64,000 bases of DNA from Armillaria gallica (GCA_037576215.1 JBANDB010000001.1:8184001-8248000); one strand, 5' to 3'. Counted from the stretch's first letter, positions 23,691 through 37,210 are shown. Numbers and translations are program-made. The notes: a model not told the origin generated them from the letters alone.

Positions 23691-24825
23691 TATCCTCGAG
23701 TCCATGTGCAACGGCTCCCAGCCACTAAGGCTTTCGCCGTCGGCGTTGATGTCCATATCGGGATATCATCGTGATCCGCCATCATTCACATGCCTTTCCC
23801 TCTTGCCACCATCATCATCTTTGCTCGCTGATTGTACACTAACCTCTATGCTATTGCAGGTTAATTTTAATGTATACTCTCCCCTTGACATGTGCTCTTT
23901 GCGTCGGCAATCGTAGCTGACGAACTTTACCCCCAAATATTTCTAGACAAGCATTTTAGTTTGACTGCCAACGCTCGTGCAAACTACAACCAATGTCATC
24001 AGGAACAGTAATCTGGGTCCATGATTGAGGAGGTGAGTCGACTATCATCACGATTTCGCTAAGATGATGGATCCATCTAGACGTGTCTTCCGGGCACCGT
24101 CCTTCCCAATCAACAGCATGGCGTGCAGACAGTTCTATAGATCTCACTATACAACGAGAAAGAAAAGGTAAAATGGGCCTTCACAATGGCCTTCTCCAAT
24201 CTTTCTCGGTGTTTTTTATGGTGCGGATCTTCGTTTGTTTATCGCCTGATTCCATTCCAGGCGTATGGTTCATCTTCGAATTTACTGGCACTCCGGCAAG
24301 ATGAAAAGATGATCACGGACCTTGGGGATGCTCTTGGCATTGCGCCGAGACGACAGATCATTTTCCAGAGCTCAAGGTTGAGTCAACTTGTACGTTAATA
24401 TCATAGAAGCTGCAATATTGCACCGAGATCACGGGCGTCATCCATCGTTCAAGGGTAAGTGACTCGATGTTTCTGTCATCGTACCGTACACTGACTGATC
24501 TCTTCATATTTTTTTCTCGGGACAGTAGCGAACGCCAGGGAGACGATACACTGATCAAGCCTTTGTTGAATACATACTGTCGTTAATATTACCTCGAGCC
24601 TCGGAAGGACGAACCATCGTCCACTGAGCGCGTGTACGTGGTGCTTGTTACATACACGAATGTCTTACATTTCTTCCAAAGATTCCTTGATAGCATCGAT
24701 CAAGGCCCTGTCTTACTGCCTTCAGTATTTCACGACAAGATATATCATCGTTCCCACGGACAAAGGTAGGCGAATTTCCTTGCACTGATTTCTCAGAGTA
24801 TGTATCTCACGGTACGAATAGGATC
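23691..24825 (+). repeat. Exon/intron-module array C
   Basis: Module family as at 3060 and 17260. Donor-like sites lie near 24029, 24166, 24447 and 24762. It directly follows the 5' end of NAPE-PLD-like copy 4, as array A follows copy 1. Confidence 0.45.
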
Positions 24826-27800
24826 ACAAAGGGACGCAGCCAGCGGTAGAGGTACTGAATTTGACTCTGCCGCCGAGGCGAATGGTATTTGGTGTTACCC
24901 TTCGTTCTGCATTCCAACTTGGTTCGGAATGTTTTCTCAAGATGTACCAAAAATAGTCACAGCCCATTTCATTGCAGCCACCGCCATTACCCCAATAGCC
25001 CTGCGGGTATTCGTGCAATGAGGTCTTCATGGATTCTGTACTCAAAAAGCGGTAGCTTCCGTAAATTTTTTGTCCATGGATATACCAATAATCTGCCCAT
25101 ACGCATCAGCGCTCACGCGCACCGCAGGTGACCACGCCAATCTGCCGATCGATGGGTGTTTCTGAAGGATTGCTCTTCGCGGGTTCGGACTGATACGAAG
25201 TCGAGTCACTCGACTGCAAGATGCACGTTCTATTTCAGGCGCTCTTGAGAAAAAGAGATTATCACAGTGCAACGTGAGAAGCGAGAGAAAACACACTCAC
25301 GATGTTTTCGTTTTGCAATCTATATGCCAGACCGCAGAGGGCGTCTCTGCCCCGGCTCTGGAGTATTCCTTCTATGTGACAGATTGTTTCTCCGCATTCT
25401 ACGCAGGTGGTCGTTAGAACTGATGAAATACATGGCCTTGAAGAAGGAGGCTTCTACGTAGCGGGGAAAGGCGGGATCATCGGAACCCAGAGGGCGCCAT
25501 GGCGACTGATTGGAGGGCGTACTGGTCTGGAACATTTTGACGTCTCGCGTTGATATTGAGGTCTAGTCGGTGCATTTTTATATGTCCCTTCGGTGTGAGC
25601 TACGTAAGACAGGGCCGTAGTCGAACGTCTGTTATCAGCGTGATGGATCAAGCCCGGATGACCGCAGACATTGGATAATCGCAGAGGACGGATGATGGTT
25701 TGCAACTTTGACTCGGCGAGTCGTCAGTTTCTGTGGTACGGAAGAATAACGACACCAGAAGAAGGATCTGTCATGAGTTTTGCCACCACGCAACTGCCAT
25801 CATTCATAGTCTTGAAGGATTTGAGAGAGATCTACGAGCGAACCAACAAATGAATCTCGGTTTTCCTGAAATACCATATAATTGACGAACGTGATGGGGC
25901 GGAATAAACGGAAGGTGGAAAAGGGGATTATTTTTGCCAGTGATAGTACACGGTACAGTTCGGTGATCTGACATAAGCGCTGTCCAGGACAGAGAGGGAG
26001 CGGGCGACGTTTCAGGTGTTATCCATGGCATACGTCAGGAATCAGGGAAAACACCGCAGAAGGAAATAGGCACCAACCATAATTCTTCGCCGCTCTTCTA
26101 TTTTCAAAATTTCCACTGTCATCGTTGGACGGTCTTGGAACAAAGAAGATATGAACGGACGTGATCTTTGCTGCTGGGAAGCATCCAATAACTGACTCAC
26201 GAATATTTTCCTTCTCGTTAGCACCCATTCAGGGTAGACGCTAGAACACCACAAGGAACAACGTTGAGGGCTTTAGCGGGGGGATAGTCCTTCGTTTCAT
26301 TCAGGTTGCAGTACTCCACCTACTGAATGCTAAGGTCTAGGTGGGTCTCTCGGGATGAGCGGTGAACCATGAGAGCAGGATATACCATCATGGCATTTAC
26401 GTACCTGATAAGATCAAATCTGTTTAATGATCCTTCTCTTTGGCCTACCGGGAGATGTATAGTCCGAGTAACTCAGCCGTTATTGTCAAACGAGCACCTG
26501 TGCAAGATACATCGGAAGTGAACATCTCACGTCTCGGCATTCTCCCTTGCAATACGAGTTGGACCAGCAACATGCCTTCAAAAATAGTTCCTCTTTGTGC
26601 AGAGTTTCGGCCCATAGACGGATTCGTACATCAAAGGAGTTGCTCTTCAATTATTCCCCCGGAAACCGAAAAATTTCAAGGAAAGAAAATCATACAAGGC
26701 TGCCGATACTCGCAGGGTGCGAGCGCTCCTCTGCGCAGGGTCACCTTGAAATATCAGTCATTCAGTGATCAGCCGCTGTTCCAGATGACACTTGCTATTT
26801 GTATGGGCTTACCAGCTTCGAATCTGACAGGCTAGTAAGCTTCCGTAGACGTATACCTTCAGTAAGAACATACCACATGGTACACCTTCGAATTGTTCTG
26901 CATGCAGATGGCTATAATGTGGAAATGAGTACATCATTTCTATCCTATTTCGTCTAAGGTCAAAATATAGCTACCTGACGCTGCGTCTGGATAAGGCGTG
27001 CATTCATTCGGACCTGTTTAGAAAGCCGTGCCTTCGCTCCGTCGTGCAGCCGGCACATCGTAGGGCGGCGTCAGGCATAGAGCACTAATGGTGGTCGGTT
27101 ATACCATGGTCGCCGATTTACCTATCGGTGACTAGATATTAGGATATCAAGCACTGTGAACCGCGTCGTTGGCCCGTCGATATAGAGATTAGGTATGGCG
27201 TCTCCCGTAAGCAAGACGGCTCCGACAGCAGATATGGTAGTCATTACAAAGACTATCAGGAGGCTTGATTGCAACGACCATTGATCAGAAGAGCACCTAC
27301 ACGGAGACAGATTTCCGGGACTTCTCCCGCTGCTACAAGAATATCCTAGCCTTGCCATGAGTTTTGCATGAGTTCGCCCCTTAAATCTGTGCATACTGCC
27401 ACAGTTACGATATGGCGACATCACCATCTGGTATTGACAGTTGTGAGAGCATTCGAGTCATTCTCCTGTAGGATGAATGGAGATAACAATCTTGGCTTCG
27501 CGGGAGGCGCGTGCGCACCATGATATAGTCTATAGGAAGAACTGAGATTGTGCCAGCAATCCACCGTAAAATGGTCGGATGTGAAAGCATATAAACCTAG
27601 AAATATGAGTTAAGGAAGTATTGGAACGTGCCTCGATCTATAGCCGGTATCCCCTTGAACAGAATAGACCGAGGTTTTCCGGTACTGTGGTAAACTTACC
27701 TCCATGCGTCAGTGGAGCACACTCTCCACCACAGCCTAGGTCATGAGGGAGAAACTGCCCTCAATATGAGCAAGTGGGCACATAGACGTTTGCTTCCAAT

Positions 27801-29196
27801 GATCCGTGTAAATGTCCTTCGCCTAGAATAAATTCAGGAACTTACCAGACCGCATGTCAACGCTATCATGCTAATAGGCGAAATGAAGAATCTTACTCGT
27901 GTTTCCTGATCAGCCGCTAGGCCTGATTTCGTAGAATTCGAGTCTATCCTGGACACCAATGTCGAACCATCCAGACAACAATTAAGTCTTAATGCGGACT
28001 GGGATGATGAGTCGATCATCATGTGGGCGGTTACTTAGCTAGTCATTTGGGTGTTATGACTTTCCAGAGAAAGCCTACAATGTCATGGAGTTTATCGTTG
28101 AATCGGGTCATCCCGCAAGCGCTTCAATCATCGGAGACAATAAGGTGAGGTTCGTTCAGGATGAAAAGAAAAAAATGTCACGTAACCTCATTGGCATCAG
28201 CTTCTACACTGCCATATGGAATGTTTCCCCCCTGGCTGACGGCACAACTTAGCTTCGATAACGATACTCCCATGAAATTCCCTATGCTGCGTATGCACGA
28301 GTATCCCATGATCTGCTGATTCTGTTCATGACGTTTGACTGCGTCCCTTTCATGGGCGTTTAAACCGTAGGCTTCGAGTTCGCTAAAGCAGTATGTATTC
28401 TCTGCATGTCCGTGCTTGACCAAAAGACATGTCCTTGAAGGTATAGCCAGCAGGTCTACCGACCAAGGAGGGCAATTATAGTTACTTATAAGAAGATCAG
28501 CTAGTCGCTGGAAGTGTACAATTGACTAACCACTGTGACCAGTATGGAATTGAAGAAAACATGCCATATATATAACCACGGCACGGCACGTCGGCATTTC
28601 TCACCATTTCATCGCAAGTTACGTAGGTTGTAACGTCCGGATTTAATTGATGCATACCGCAAAATCATGCTGAAGCAGTGAGTTACGGGAAATTCCAACA
28701 GATCCCTCATATATCTCTCTAAATGGTGGAAGAAACGCCTCTCTGTGTGATGGCGAGTGTATACAGAGCCACCCTGTAGCAAGAGCGTAAGACCTGATGA
28801 GCCAACTTTACGCATGGAGTTGGATGCTAACGAAGTAGCTCCAAGAAGGCCACAAGGACGGACTGTCAGCTGTCATATCAGTAATCATACTTACAAGTTC
28901 AGCAAAGGTTTCTGCACGGCGTAAGTATTACCTTCGCAGAGAAGGGTAATCAGGATACTAAAAGCCGTGATTGCAGTTTAGCCGTGGGACTCAAAGGTGG
29001 AGAATACGACACCGCGAAGGGACAAGCCTGCGATAGTACCACAATATATGACGTCCCGAAAACAAACAAATGACGGAGCCTCACAGATAGGATTAGCCCA
29101 AAACCTTGTACATGCAATAACTGTGTTTCTTAGAGGAACTAAGGTACTACATAAGGAGAGGACATTGATGCCTGTTGCCATAGAATCCACTTACGA
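24826..29196. other. Unresolved 4.4-kb stretch
   Basis: Many short frames on both strands. The best hints are on the minus strand. 27122-27300 could be an exon with a membrane segment (SLLIVFVMTTISAVGAVLL). 27834-28022 and 28178-28423 could be further exons. I could not join them in phase, so I call no gene. The 131-codon plus-strand frame at 26440-26835 has no motif. Confidence 0.35.
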
Positions 29197-29969
29197 ATGG
29201 CTGATAACGAGAAGGTCTCTCTCCCCAGTATCCAACAATGGTTCCCAGGTCAGTCGCTATATTCTTTCTGAATTGTTCGAAGGTGATTTAGGGGCATCTA
29301 TCTTGCAGAGCATATGCTACGAGTTTCTCCCGAAATTCGTGTGAAAGGCAGCGCGCCTCCGACACTCATTCCGGCTCACCCATATATACCTCCTCAGCCA
29401 TTTCACAAAGCCTCGCTCGATGATGCACGCTCATTTCCCATCCACACATCCTCCCCATCACTCCATCAGCAGTTCTCGTCAGATGATTGCGGTGAAGAGA
29501 GCAATAAACATATCTGCACGATCTGTCACAAACGGTTCCGCCGACCCAGCAGCCTGGTTATTCACAATAACACACACACAGGCGCTACACGTGAGTTCGC
29601 CAGCCTTTCTTACATCCGGCACTGAAATATACACTTAAAGCGTACCAATGCTCTTTTCCTGGATGCGGCAAAGAATTCAATGTGAAGTCGAACATGCTCC
29701 GACATTACCGGAACCATACCAACTCTGTTCCATCGTATTCTTACTCTCGTTTTGACTTACCAACCGGGAATCCATTTCCGATAATCCATCCGTCGCGGGA
29801 CATATCTGTCTCGGTTACACTAGGACAACACGAGGCGAGCGGCCAGCTTCAGAACTACGAGCCCGGATCGTCGCATGGGAGCGCAAGGATGGAAGTACAG
29901 AGGCACTATGGGTGTACATATCCAATGAGCGATGCCCGTTTGACACGAGGTGGGGAGGAGGGGAGGTGA
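29197..29969 (+). CDS. Two-finger C2H2 zinc-finger protein
   Basis: Three exons, 29197-29248, 29309-29590 and 29641-29969, give 220 residues ending in TGA. Introns of 60 and 50 nt have GTCAGT and GTGAGT donors and TTGCAG and TTAAAG acceptors. The second intron falls between the fingers. Finger 1 is C-x2-C-x12-H-x3-H (HICTICHKRF to HNNTH). Finger 2 is C-x4-C-x12-H-x3-H (YQCSFPGCGKEF to HYRNH). The linker TGATPYQC matches the usual TGEKPYxC. The N-terminus VSLPSIQQWFPEH resembles a conserved leader I associate with fungal C2H2 factors. I chose the ATG at 29197 because it precedes that leader and splices in phase. Probably a nuclear DNA-binding regulator; target unknown. Confidence 0.85.
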
Positions 29970-32900
29970 GGGATGGAAGCCACCCATGTGCGAGATACCG
30001 CCGAAGCATCGTAATGTCTTGCGTTGAACTTTTGATAATAATGTTCTTTCCGATTATAATTTTTCCCTATAGTCCATGTTAGCAATTAGGCGTTGAACGG
30101 ATGGACCGGGACTTACGCTCTGCTCTGTATTACATCTTGTAGTCTTTGAAAAATGACTGTTCCAGTCATATGGTTCATGGTAAATTGATCGAAATCCAGA
30201 GACGTTCAGGGTGGGAGACAGCCTCACTGCGAAGGAGCATAGCAGTGGCCTCAACCAGTCCAAGGGGATGGAGTTGGCAATCAAGAAGAGAAGACATCAT
30301 ATGATCGGCCCCTCTAACAGAATGGAATGCACGATGAGTCGATAGGGAACCCTCATCAATCAGATACGAGCGCACTATTCTGAGCCTTAGAACACAATAC
30401 AGGCGACCTGATCATCTGAACAGGGCGAAGGTATAAGAGACTAGGAACATTGATCTCGAGTCACGTCAAATCGAGAAAGTTAATGAAAATTTAAAATTAC
30501 ACAGATCGGTGCCCGGACCGACGCTATTCATGAACGACTGGTAAGAATATCAAGGAACCTGAAGATGGGCACAAAATTTTTCATCAGGGTGTCTGTCGGA
30601 ACATCACGCTATTTTCCGGACTTGAGGCGGGGGCCTTAGCCCTCTACCATTGATCGACAATGGCATATACGCACTCTACGATAAAAGTAGAAGCTCGGAG
30701 AACCACAACCCGCATATAGACACATGAACCCACTTGAAAAGAACATGGGATGGATCGCAGATCGCGTAGCGACTGGGAGACAGAGGAGTGCAACGAGCAT
30801 CAATATTTCGCCAAAACGAATGACATTGGCATACCATGTACTGTTATCGCGGGGAATCCAACCTTGATCGTGTATACCCTTTTTGTCCAACACTACGGTA
30901 GCGGCTCAGTCCGTCAGATTCTCACGTACAACGAGGACAGCCCACGTACCTGTGCACGGTAATTGCAATCAAGGCGGTCGTGAGAATGCAATAGGGAGGG
31001 AGGACAGGTCCGAGGCTTGTCGGGTGAATATGCCAGAATGGAGCCTTACTCGATGCTCCCGCAAATAGCCTGGCCTTACCTAAACCAGAAGACGATCCTA
31101 AAATGTGGCTTATAAGACACAGATCCGAAGGTTGAGACGATGGGCAGCTTACGTGGCGGGATAGGATGAAGTGTAGGTCAAGAGACGATGAAGGCTAGAG
31201 GCTGATGATTGGACGAAGGTGATATCGTTGATACCAAATGTTGGGGGATAATATAACCACATTGAGAGTGTAAAATTCCCTGGATGAGAAACAGTGTTAT
31301 TTACGACACATGATCACATGCGAGTTGACTCACATCGAGATGAGATGGCTCAATGATTAATTTTCATACTCGGAAATAGAATTGTTTGTTATCATCATCT
31401 AGCGAAGCAAACAGAGTTATCACGCGAAGGGTGACGTTTTAGGACATAGCCGGTTATCGTCGACTTGAAAAACTGTCGCTCCTACAAGGACGAGGGCGTC
31501 TTTTATGTCGGGAGTTATCGGCCAAGAGCAAGGGTACGTTTACGGTGGAGGGTCGGCATTGATTCAATTATTGCAAACCTAGCAGAGGAAGTCGTGCTCC
31601 TGTGAGCAGGGTGCTGTCAAAAGAGACGAAAGTGACAATACCTTGACTAATCGATAACGACGTTGTAGATTGGCATCGTGGCTTTCGCTCAAAGTTTGAT
31701 GGAGCGCGACAGCCCTCGCAGATGGGCGGGTAGTAAGTCAATCCCGCCTTCTTAGAGCTTAGCGTTAGAATAAGAAAGCGAAGAAATTGGTTCCTTACTT
31801 AGGTCGGAATGGGCGTGCCAGAGACTTAGTGGGCGATACTCTTTTCCATTCCGGAAAGAAAACCCAAAAATATTCCCAAGAATCAGGTGAGATGGTGTCC
31901 CATGTTGTGCATGCAACAAGAAGCAAGGACGAGATCAGGTCAGATCGGATATTAGCTGTATCGGACGAGGCTTGGTGCTGGAGCTTCACCTGAAAGAGTA
32001 CACGCTCCTCCATAAGGACGAGCAAAGCGTAAGAATCCGACGGCGGACCCCGCTGCGATTAACGCGACGTTCTGAGCCAGACAGGCGTTGAGGTGGGATC
32101 GAATAGGAGGGATACCGACATGCCAGTGACAATGTCGACGGTGGCGGCATAGATACGAGTAGTTCTCGAACCAATATCTAATAAACGTTAGCATGAAGCG
32201 GAACCAGCCAATTGGCAACTACCAACCTGCACGATGTATAATCATAGCTCTGCCGCTACGAGTCTCATCAGTAGCCCTCGTGGATCCAAATGCAGAGTGC
32301 CTTTTTCATTTACATCAGTAGGAGAGTGTATCGATGGTGAATACTGTCAGCAAAAGGTCTGAACACGATCATGGGCTGCCACATGGAACGGACTGTGGAC
32401 GCAAGGAAGAAGAGTCCGCAGAAATTTGGAATTTGAAATATCGGTAATCAACACAATCGGGCCGGCCCTAATGAGATAACTCGGCGAGCTTTGGGCAAGC
32501 TCGCTCAACCACACAAACATATTGACTTCGTGCATCAAACTCAAGATATTGAGGGTTCGAAAAAGGTAGTTACGAGATCTTCAATTGCTAACCAATGGAT
32601 TCGAACCACCGTACCCTCCTGTTTTCCCCTGATTTAATCGGTCAACGTCTCTTGAGATTTAAGAACGCTTCGGTAAGCCACTACTTATGTACAAAGTATG
32701 TAACCTATAAGGGCCCAACAGCACGACAGGTCATAATCTAGATGCCTCTATGCCTCCTCTTAACGTAGCAGCAAAATGAAACAGGACAGCAGAACAGTTC
32801 GAGGGTGGACCTTAAGTTCTATGCTATCATTCATTTTCTCTGGACCGGACGCTTCGGGGTGTATATTCCTAACGGTCAATAAATCTCACTGGGTTGAATT

Positions 32901-33110
32901 CCGTCTATCGCACACTTTCGTCTGGTTTGATTCGCCAGTCAATAGTCAAATCCATCTCTGAATGTTTCGTCACTTTATCTTAAGTGACGTGTTCGCTACA
33001 TTTCGTATTTTTAGCACAGAACCATTTGAACTACCCAGCGCACGACACCAAGTATGGAAAGCTCCTGGAAATCCTGCGTACTGAACACCGACAATTTTTC
33101 AAATTTTCCG
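29970..33110. other. Unresolved 3.1-kb stretch
   Basis: Short frames, several on the minus strand with hydrophobic runs (30636-30893, containing LMLVALLCLPVA; 31952-32218; 32347-32544). They may be exons of a decayed membrane protein, but I found no consistent splicing. Confidence 0.3.
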
Positions 33111-33118
33111 CTCTACCT

Positions 33119-34639
33119 TGGCTTCCCGACGGCCCAAAAAGTTTCGTTAGACCATCCGTGGGCTCCTATGAATGTATACGAACCGTCGGGTATTGGGTAT
33201 TGGGTATTGATGATCGGCAAAGATCTTGAGTGTGTGGCGTTCCCCATTGGAATCTCTGACGACCAACTCTCCCTGTCGAGGTCCCTCTTCATCGTACTCC
33301 AATCCTTGTACATATCCTGAGTCGATCGAGGGTCCCTCAAACCAGTCTACATCGATATCCTCCGTTCGGCCAACTTTCGCCAACCACCCTAACCCACTGC
33401 AAGACCGAAGATTCGTCTTCTTCATCATCTGGTCCCATGACGGTCGCCAAGCTTTGATTCCGTTCCCAGGGTCAGGGTAGAGGAAAACAAGTCCGTCCGA
33501 GACCAATATGCCATGGCATCCACCTGCGCAACCCAGGCATCCTCTTGCGGCTGCGATGCATTCTATACCGGTATATATCGTGATTCCAAAAGGTATACCA
33601 GGCCCGCAACTCTATCCATGGGATTTGTCGAGACCCGCGTCTGCATCTGACGTAATACGTCTACCACAGAATTGTCCTTTCGCATCAGCCGCAACGATTC
33701 GAGTTGTTCTTGGAACTTCCTTCGTATCTCTTCTTCCATCATGTCACCAGTCTCCCCACCAATTATTGCTTCCTCGCTGATCTCTTGCAATGTCCAGGCT
33801 CGACTGAACCAACATCGATCGCTCTCAAAGTCACCCAGTTTCAGACTAAGCGACCGGCCCAATCCGCTGAAATAACACATCACAGATGTGTCACGATACA
33901 CCCAGCCAATTGTAGGCACATCCAGCTTCCATTCTTCCACGCGCAAATGTTCGCCCTGCCCACCGACCTGGCGCAAACACAGAACGTCTAACCACGCGTA
34001 TTCTGCCCCGAGATTTAGCATTTCGATCATGATGAGGTTAAGCTTGGCGTCCTTCGGAATAGGCACAGGCCACTCGTATCCATTGATGGGTGTCCACACG
34101 TCCACGCGTTCCTCGTCAGACATCCACGCATGTGATATACCCCACGGGTGTTCGAGTATACCTCGTGTAGGCTTATCTATATTCGGCATATCTTTGTCTG
34201 CGACCCAGTATGGCACAACTCGATTAGCAAAAAGATCCCAGACCCGCCGTGGAGGCACATTCCATTTGTTTATCCTGTCATCGACGAGCGCTTTTCGTCG
34301 CATCTCGTAGTCGGCCTCTTCGCGGGTGCGTAGATTGTTGTCCATGCAGGTTACATCAAACCAATAACGGCGTAACTGAGCGTAGGATGTACCGAAGTCA
34401 TAGTTTTGCAAGACGTAAGGCTCAATAATCCAGCGTAGGTGCGCTAAGTTTTGACGGGCCGGAGTTTCCATGAGATTGATGAAGGTGTCGCGACTGAAGA
34501 GGGTATTTACACTGTATAACGTGTCGAGTATCGTGTTGAGCTTCTCCAAGACTCCATCGACGCCGATTTTCGCGCAGGAAGTGTTGGCCAAAACGGACGA
34601 TATGACTGACTTTCTACCAGTATACAATCGTTGCTTGCA
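33119..34639 (-). pseudogene. HET-domain protein pseudogene
   Basis: The minus strand encodes a heterokaryon-incompatibility (HET, PF06985-type) protein: YAWLDVLCLRQ, WVYRDTSVMCYFSG and CWFSRAWTLQEI are recognisable core motifs, and GLVYLLESRYIP is typical of the downstream part. Three lesions are visible. An in-frame TAG at 33563-33565 follows RYIPV. A one-base loss lies near 33481-33490, after which the frame LVFLYPDPGNG continues. A triplication of the 7-bp word GGGTATT at 33188-33208 shifts the frame just before PDGSYTFIGAHGW. The longest frame starts at TTG (34627), so the 5' end is also unresolved. HET proteins act in non-self recognition in fungi; this copy is presumably dead. Confidence 0.8.
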
Positions 34640-35218
34640 TCACAGGAATACTTGATTCTTCCTGGCCGATCTCGTCGAGGGCGGATAGAGTAATCTATGG
34701 AAGACTATGACTTTTGAGTTTCGCTTCTCTGCCCACTTTGACGTTCTTACCTGTTTGCGTACACAACGATCATTTTCGAGATCTTCCCACCATCTCTTCG
34801 AACTGTGGCTTAAATTCCCTAGTCGCAGGGTAGTCAGGACATGGACAATTGAATATAACATAAATGCACATACCAGTGTCCATACTCGACGCCGTTTGTT
34901 ACCAAACTGCGGCCACACGAAGACGCTTGGGCATAAGTATGAGCCAGGGGCGGGCTGACCACGAAGGGGTTGCCGTTGCATGAAATGAATGATGACGTAC
35001 GCTCATCTGATGACATGCCCCAAAATGACCAGGATCTGCCCTGATGCCGTATTATTCTTCAACCTTACTTATCACCTGTCCCGAAAAGAATTTCCTTCCA
35101 AGTTCTGGCTAAACAAATGTCGACTTTTCGTTATCCCGTCATGTCCTAAAGGTTATCTTTCATTGATCTTTCATGACACCCTTTGGGTTCGTGTGCACGA
35201 CCAAATTGCAATTTCATA
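34640..35218. other. Upstream of the HET pseudogene, with a NAPE-PLD-like 5' fragment
   Basis: About 34985-35060 (GATGACGTACGCTCATC to GATGCCG) matches the 5' end of NAPE-PLD-like copies (compare 58515-58560). The rest has overlapping frames without motifs. Confidence 0.4.
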
Positions 35219-35636
35219 AGGTAGGGCTAGGGTGGGAACGGGGTCATCACATGACATTTGTGACAAAATCGAGAAAATCCTATCAGAGGTCAGACGCACT
35301 TGTTTTTAGATAATATGGCTCCGTAGAGCCCTCGAAAAGTAAATTTCTAAGGTTGCCACGGATTCATTTTAATTTTTTCGGAGCACCATCCTGAGTTGAT
35401 AGATTTTTTGTGTCGACCTGGGTCCTGCCCAAATTAGGACAGCTTATGAAGTATGCCGGAAAGTAGGTAAGACTGTCGGGATGAGTTCTTGGGCCCGTAA
35501 GATGTCCGTTTTTGATGAAAGATAGTTACCAAACCTTCCTGAACGCGTGGAAGAGACCAACCGACACGTCTTTAATAGGGTTGTCACTCAATGTCACAGT
35601 ACACGTGATGACCCCGTTCCCACCCTAGTTCTACCT
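35219..35636. mobile_element. TA-flanked MITE, 418 bp
   Basis: Terminal inverted repeats of about 35 bp (AGGTAGGGCTAGGGTGGGAA at one end, AGGTAGAACTAGGGTGGGAA at the other, both continuing into CGGGGTCATCAC), flanked by TA. No coding capacity. Confidence 0.8.
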
Positions 35637-35917
35637 TACATCCATCCGAATGTCCTTTTGACAGGAGCGCAGCTATTTATCTATGCAAGACTCTGCCTTG
35701 GTGAACTCTTGGGCGGTTCCTGCGGATAATTACATGTCTATCGCCTTTGATTTGCGTCTTCTCTTCATCGCCTAACCGAATGAGTCGCAGCAGAATTGCC
35801 TTCTCTGCGTGCGGAATATTGCTCTCTGCTCTACCGGGAACGAATACCGGCTTCAGATATGTGTTGCTGCTGCTGCTGCTGCGGTACCTTTTGTTTTACC
35901 GCCATCTGACTATCAAT

Positions 35918-35975
35918 TCAGATATGGCACCATGGCTAGTCCACTTTGACTCTGGGTTCAATTCCCTTTATCTGA
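35918..35975 (+). repeat. tRNA-like module with perfect end stem
   Basis: TCAGATA pairs perfectly with TATCTGA. B box GGTTCAATTCC is at 35955-35965. Compared with the module at 16198, both sides of the stem differ in a compensating way. A CTG microsatellite lies just upstream (35864-35882). Confidence 0.7.
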
Positions 35976-36160
35976 CCTCAATAGCTTCTATATATGTTCC
36001 AATTTTTTTCTCAGTCCGGGTACTAATCGAGCATGTTTGTCTGCAATCCAAAGAAATTGACTATTTATCTCCTCGATGGCATTAAGAAAGCATAGGTGAA
36101 TTACACATATTATTACGCACCCAGGAATTACCTCGTTTGTTTCTTTACAGAGTTCAATCA

Positions 36161-36218
36161 GTGGATATCGCGTAGTAGCTAGCGTGTTCTTTGCGAGGGT
36201 TCAATTCCCTACATCCCG
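36161..36218 (+). repeat. tRNA-like module
   Basis: GTGGATATCGCGTAGTAGCT is followed by B box GGTTCAATTCC (36198-36208) and ACATCCCG. GGATAT can pair with ACATCC. Confidence 0.6.
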
Positions 36219-36389
36219 ATTTGTTTCTAGGTATGTTGTACTTTTTCAAACACCGACATTCAGCAGCATCTTTGAATGGAAGAGGCATGGGACAGGATGA
36301 AAAATGCCTCCACCATCGCCTTGTACCTTCCTCCCACTTTTCCTGCGTCAGGCTGTGTCGTCTCAGCGTACTAGCCGGAGTCATCGTGC

Positions 36390-37020
36390 TATTTCCGATT
36401 ATGCGGACATTCCAGCAAAAGAGAATGTTCGTTGTGAATGCTGCAATGCTCTCGACATTGTGCCAAGACGACGGATTGCTGTCCAGTAAGCAAAGGTGAG
36501 TCTTCCTGCCCTTCTTTCATCATTATAGACATTAATCTCTTTCACCTTTCTCTCAAGAATCAAATCTAGGGGAGAAAAGATTTTTTTACGCCCCTCGTGA
36601 ACAGCGTAACACCATCGATATTGCATCGAGACGATGATGAATCACCGTCCGAGGGTAAGTGATCTTAGCTCCACATCTTCGTTCCATACATCCATCTCTT
36701 CCATTTTCTTTCTTAAAGAAACTAATCACTCCAACGAGACGAGAACATTCATGAACATCATACCGCTGCTGATATTTCTTCGAGACCATGAATCGTTCTC
36801 TCGCAAGCAAAGGTAAAATCACTCACCTGCTGTCTTTGTTCTATACCCTGATATCTTCCAGGTTATGTCTAAAGCGCATACTAATGCTTCGACTTTGCGC
36901 CGAGACGATGAATCGGCGTCCCGTGAGCGAGGGTAAGTGATTTAACATTTCTGTCATCGTTCCATAGACTGATTTACTAATAATGATAACTGAGCATACT
37001 TGGAGCATACCCTTTTCGCG
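36390..37020 (+). repeat. Exon/intron-module array D (most regular)
   Basis: Four donor-like sites at 36496, 36655, 36813 and 36933 are spaced 159, 158 and 120 bp. Each follows an exon-like stretch such as GAGACGATGAATCGGCGTCC. Pyrimidine-rich stretches and AG acceptors separate them. The clearest example of this module family. Confidence 0.55.
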
Positions 37021-37210
37021 TGAGTATGACACTCCAGTTCAATTCATTTAGCCCGCCCTCAAACTCGAGTTTAAAGCCGAGATTTACAGTGCTCACCTAT
37101 GGGAGTTCGACGATGAAGCTGGTACCCATTGCCCAATACTGTACCAGTCATCGGACTTCTTTATACTCGGGACCAACGGTTTTACTTCTATGTATTCGGT
37201 CCATGGTAAC

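Noticed and set aside
26440..26835. 131-codon plus-strand open frame
   Set aside because: No domain, no splice partners and no promoter-like signal; could be chance.
29314..29316. ATG at 29314 as start of the C2H2 gene
   Set aside because: It lies inside an exon; the upstream exon from 29197 splices in phase and adds the SLPSI leader.
32590..32690. Possible minus-strand tRNA with long variable arm (GGTTCGAATCC)
   Set aside because: The T-loop is good, but I could not pair an acceptor or D stem, so it is not called.
34627..34627. Start codon of the HET gene
   Set aside because: The open frame begins at TTG, with TGA four codons upstream; I treat the true start as unknown.
35219..35250. Telomere-like GGGCTAGGGTGGG
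   Set aside because: It is the terminal repeat of the MITE at 35219-35636, present inverted at the other end, with no tandem array.
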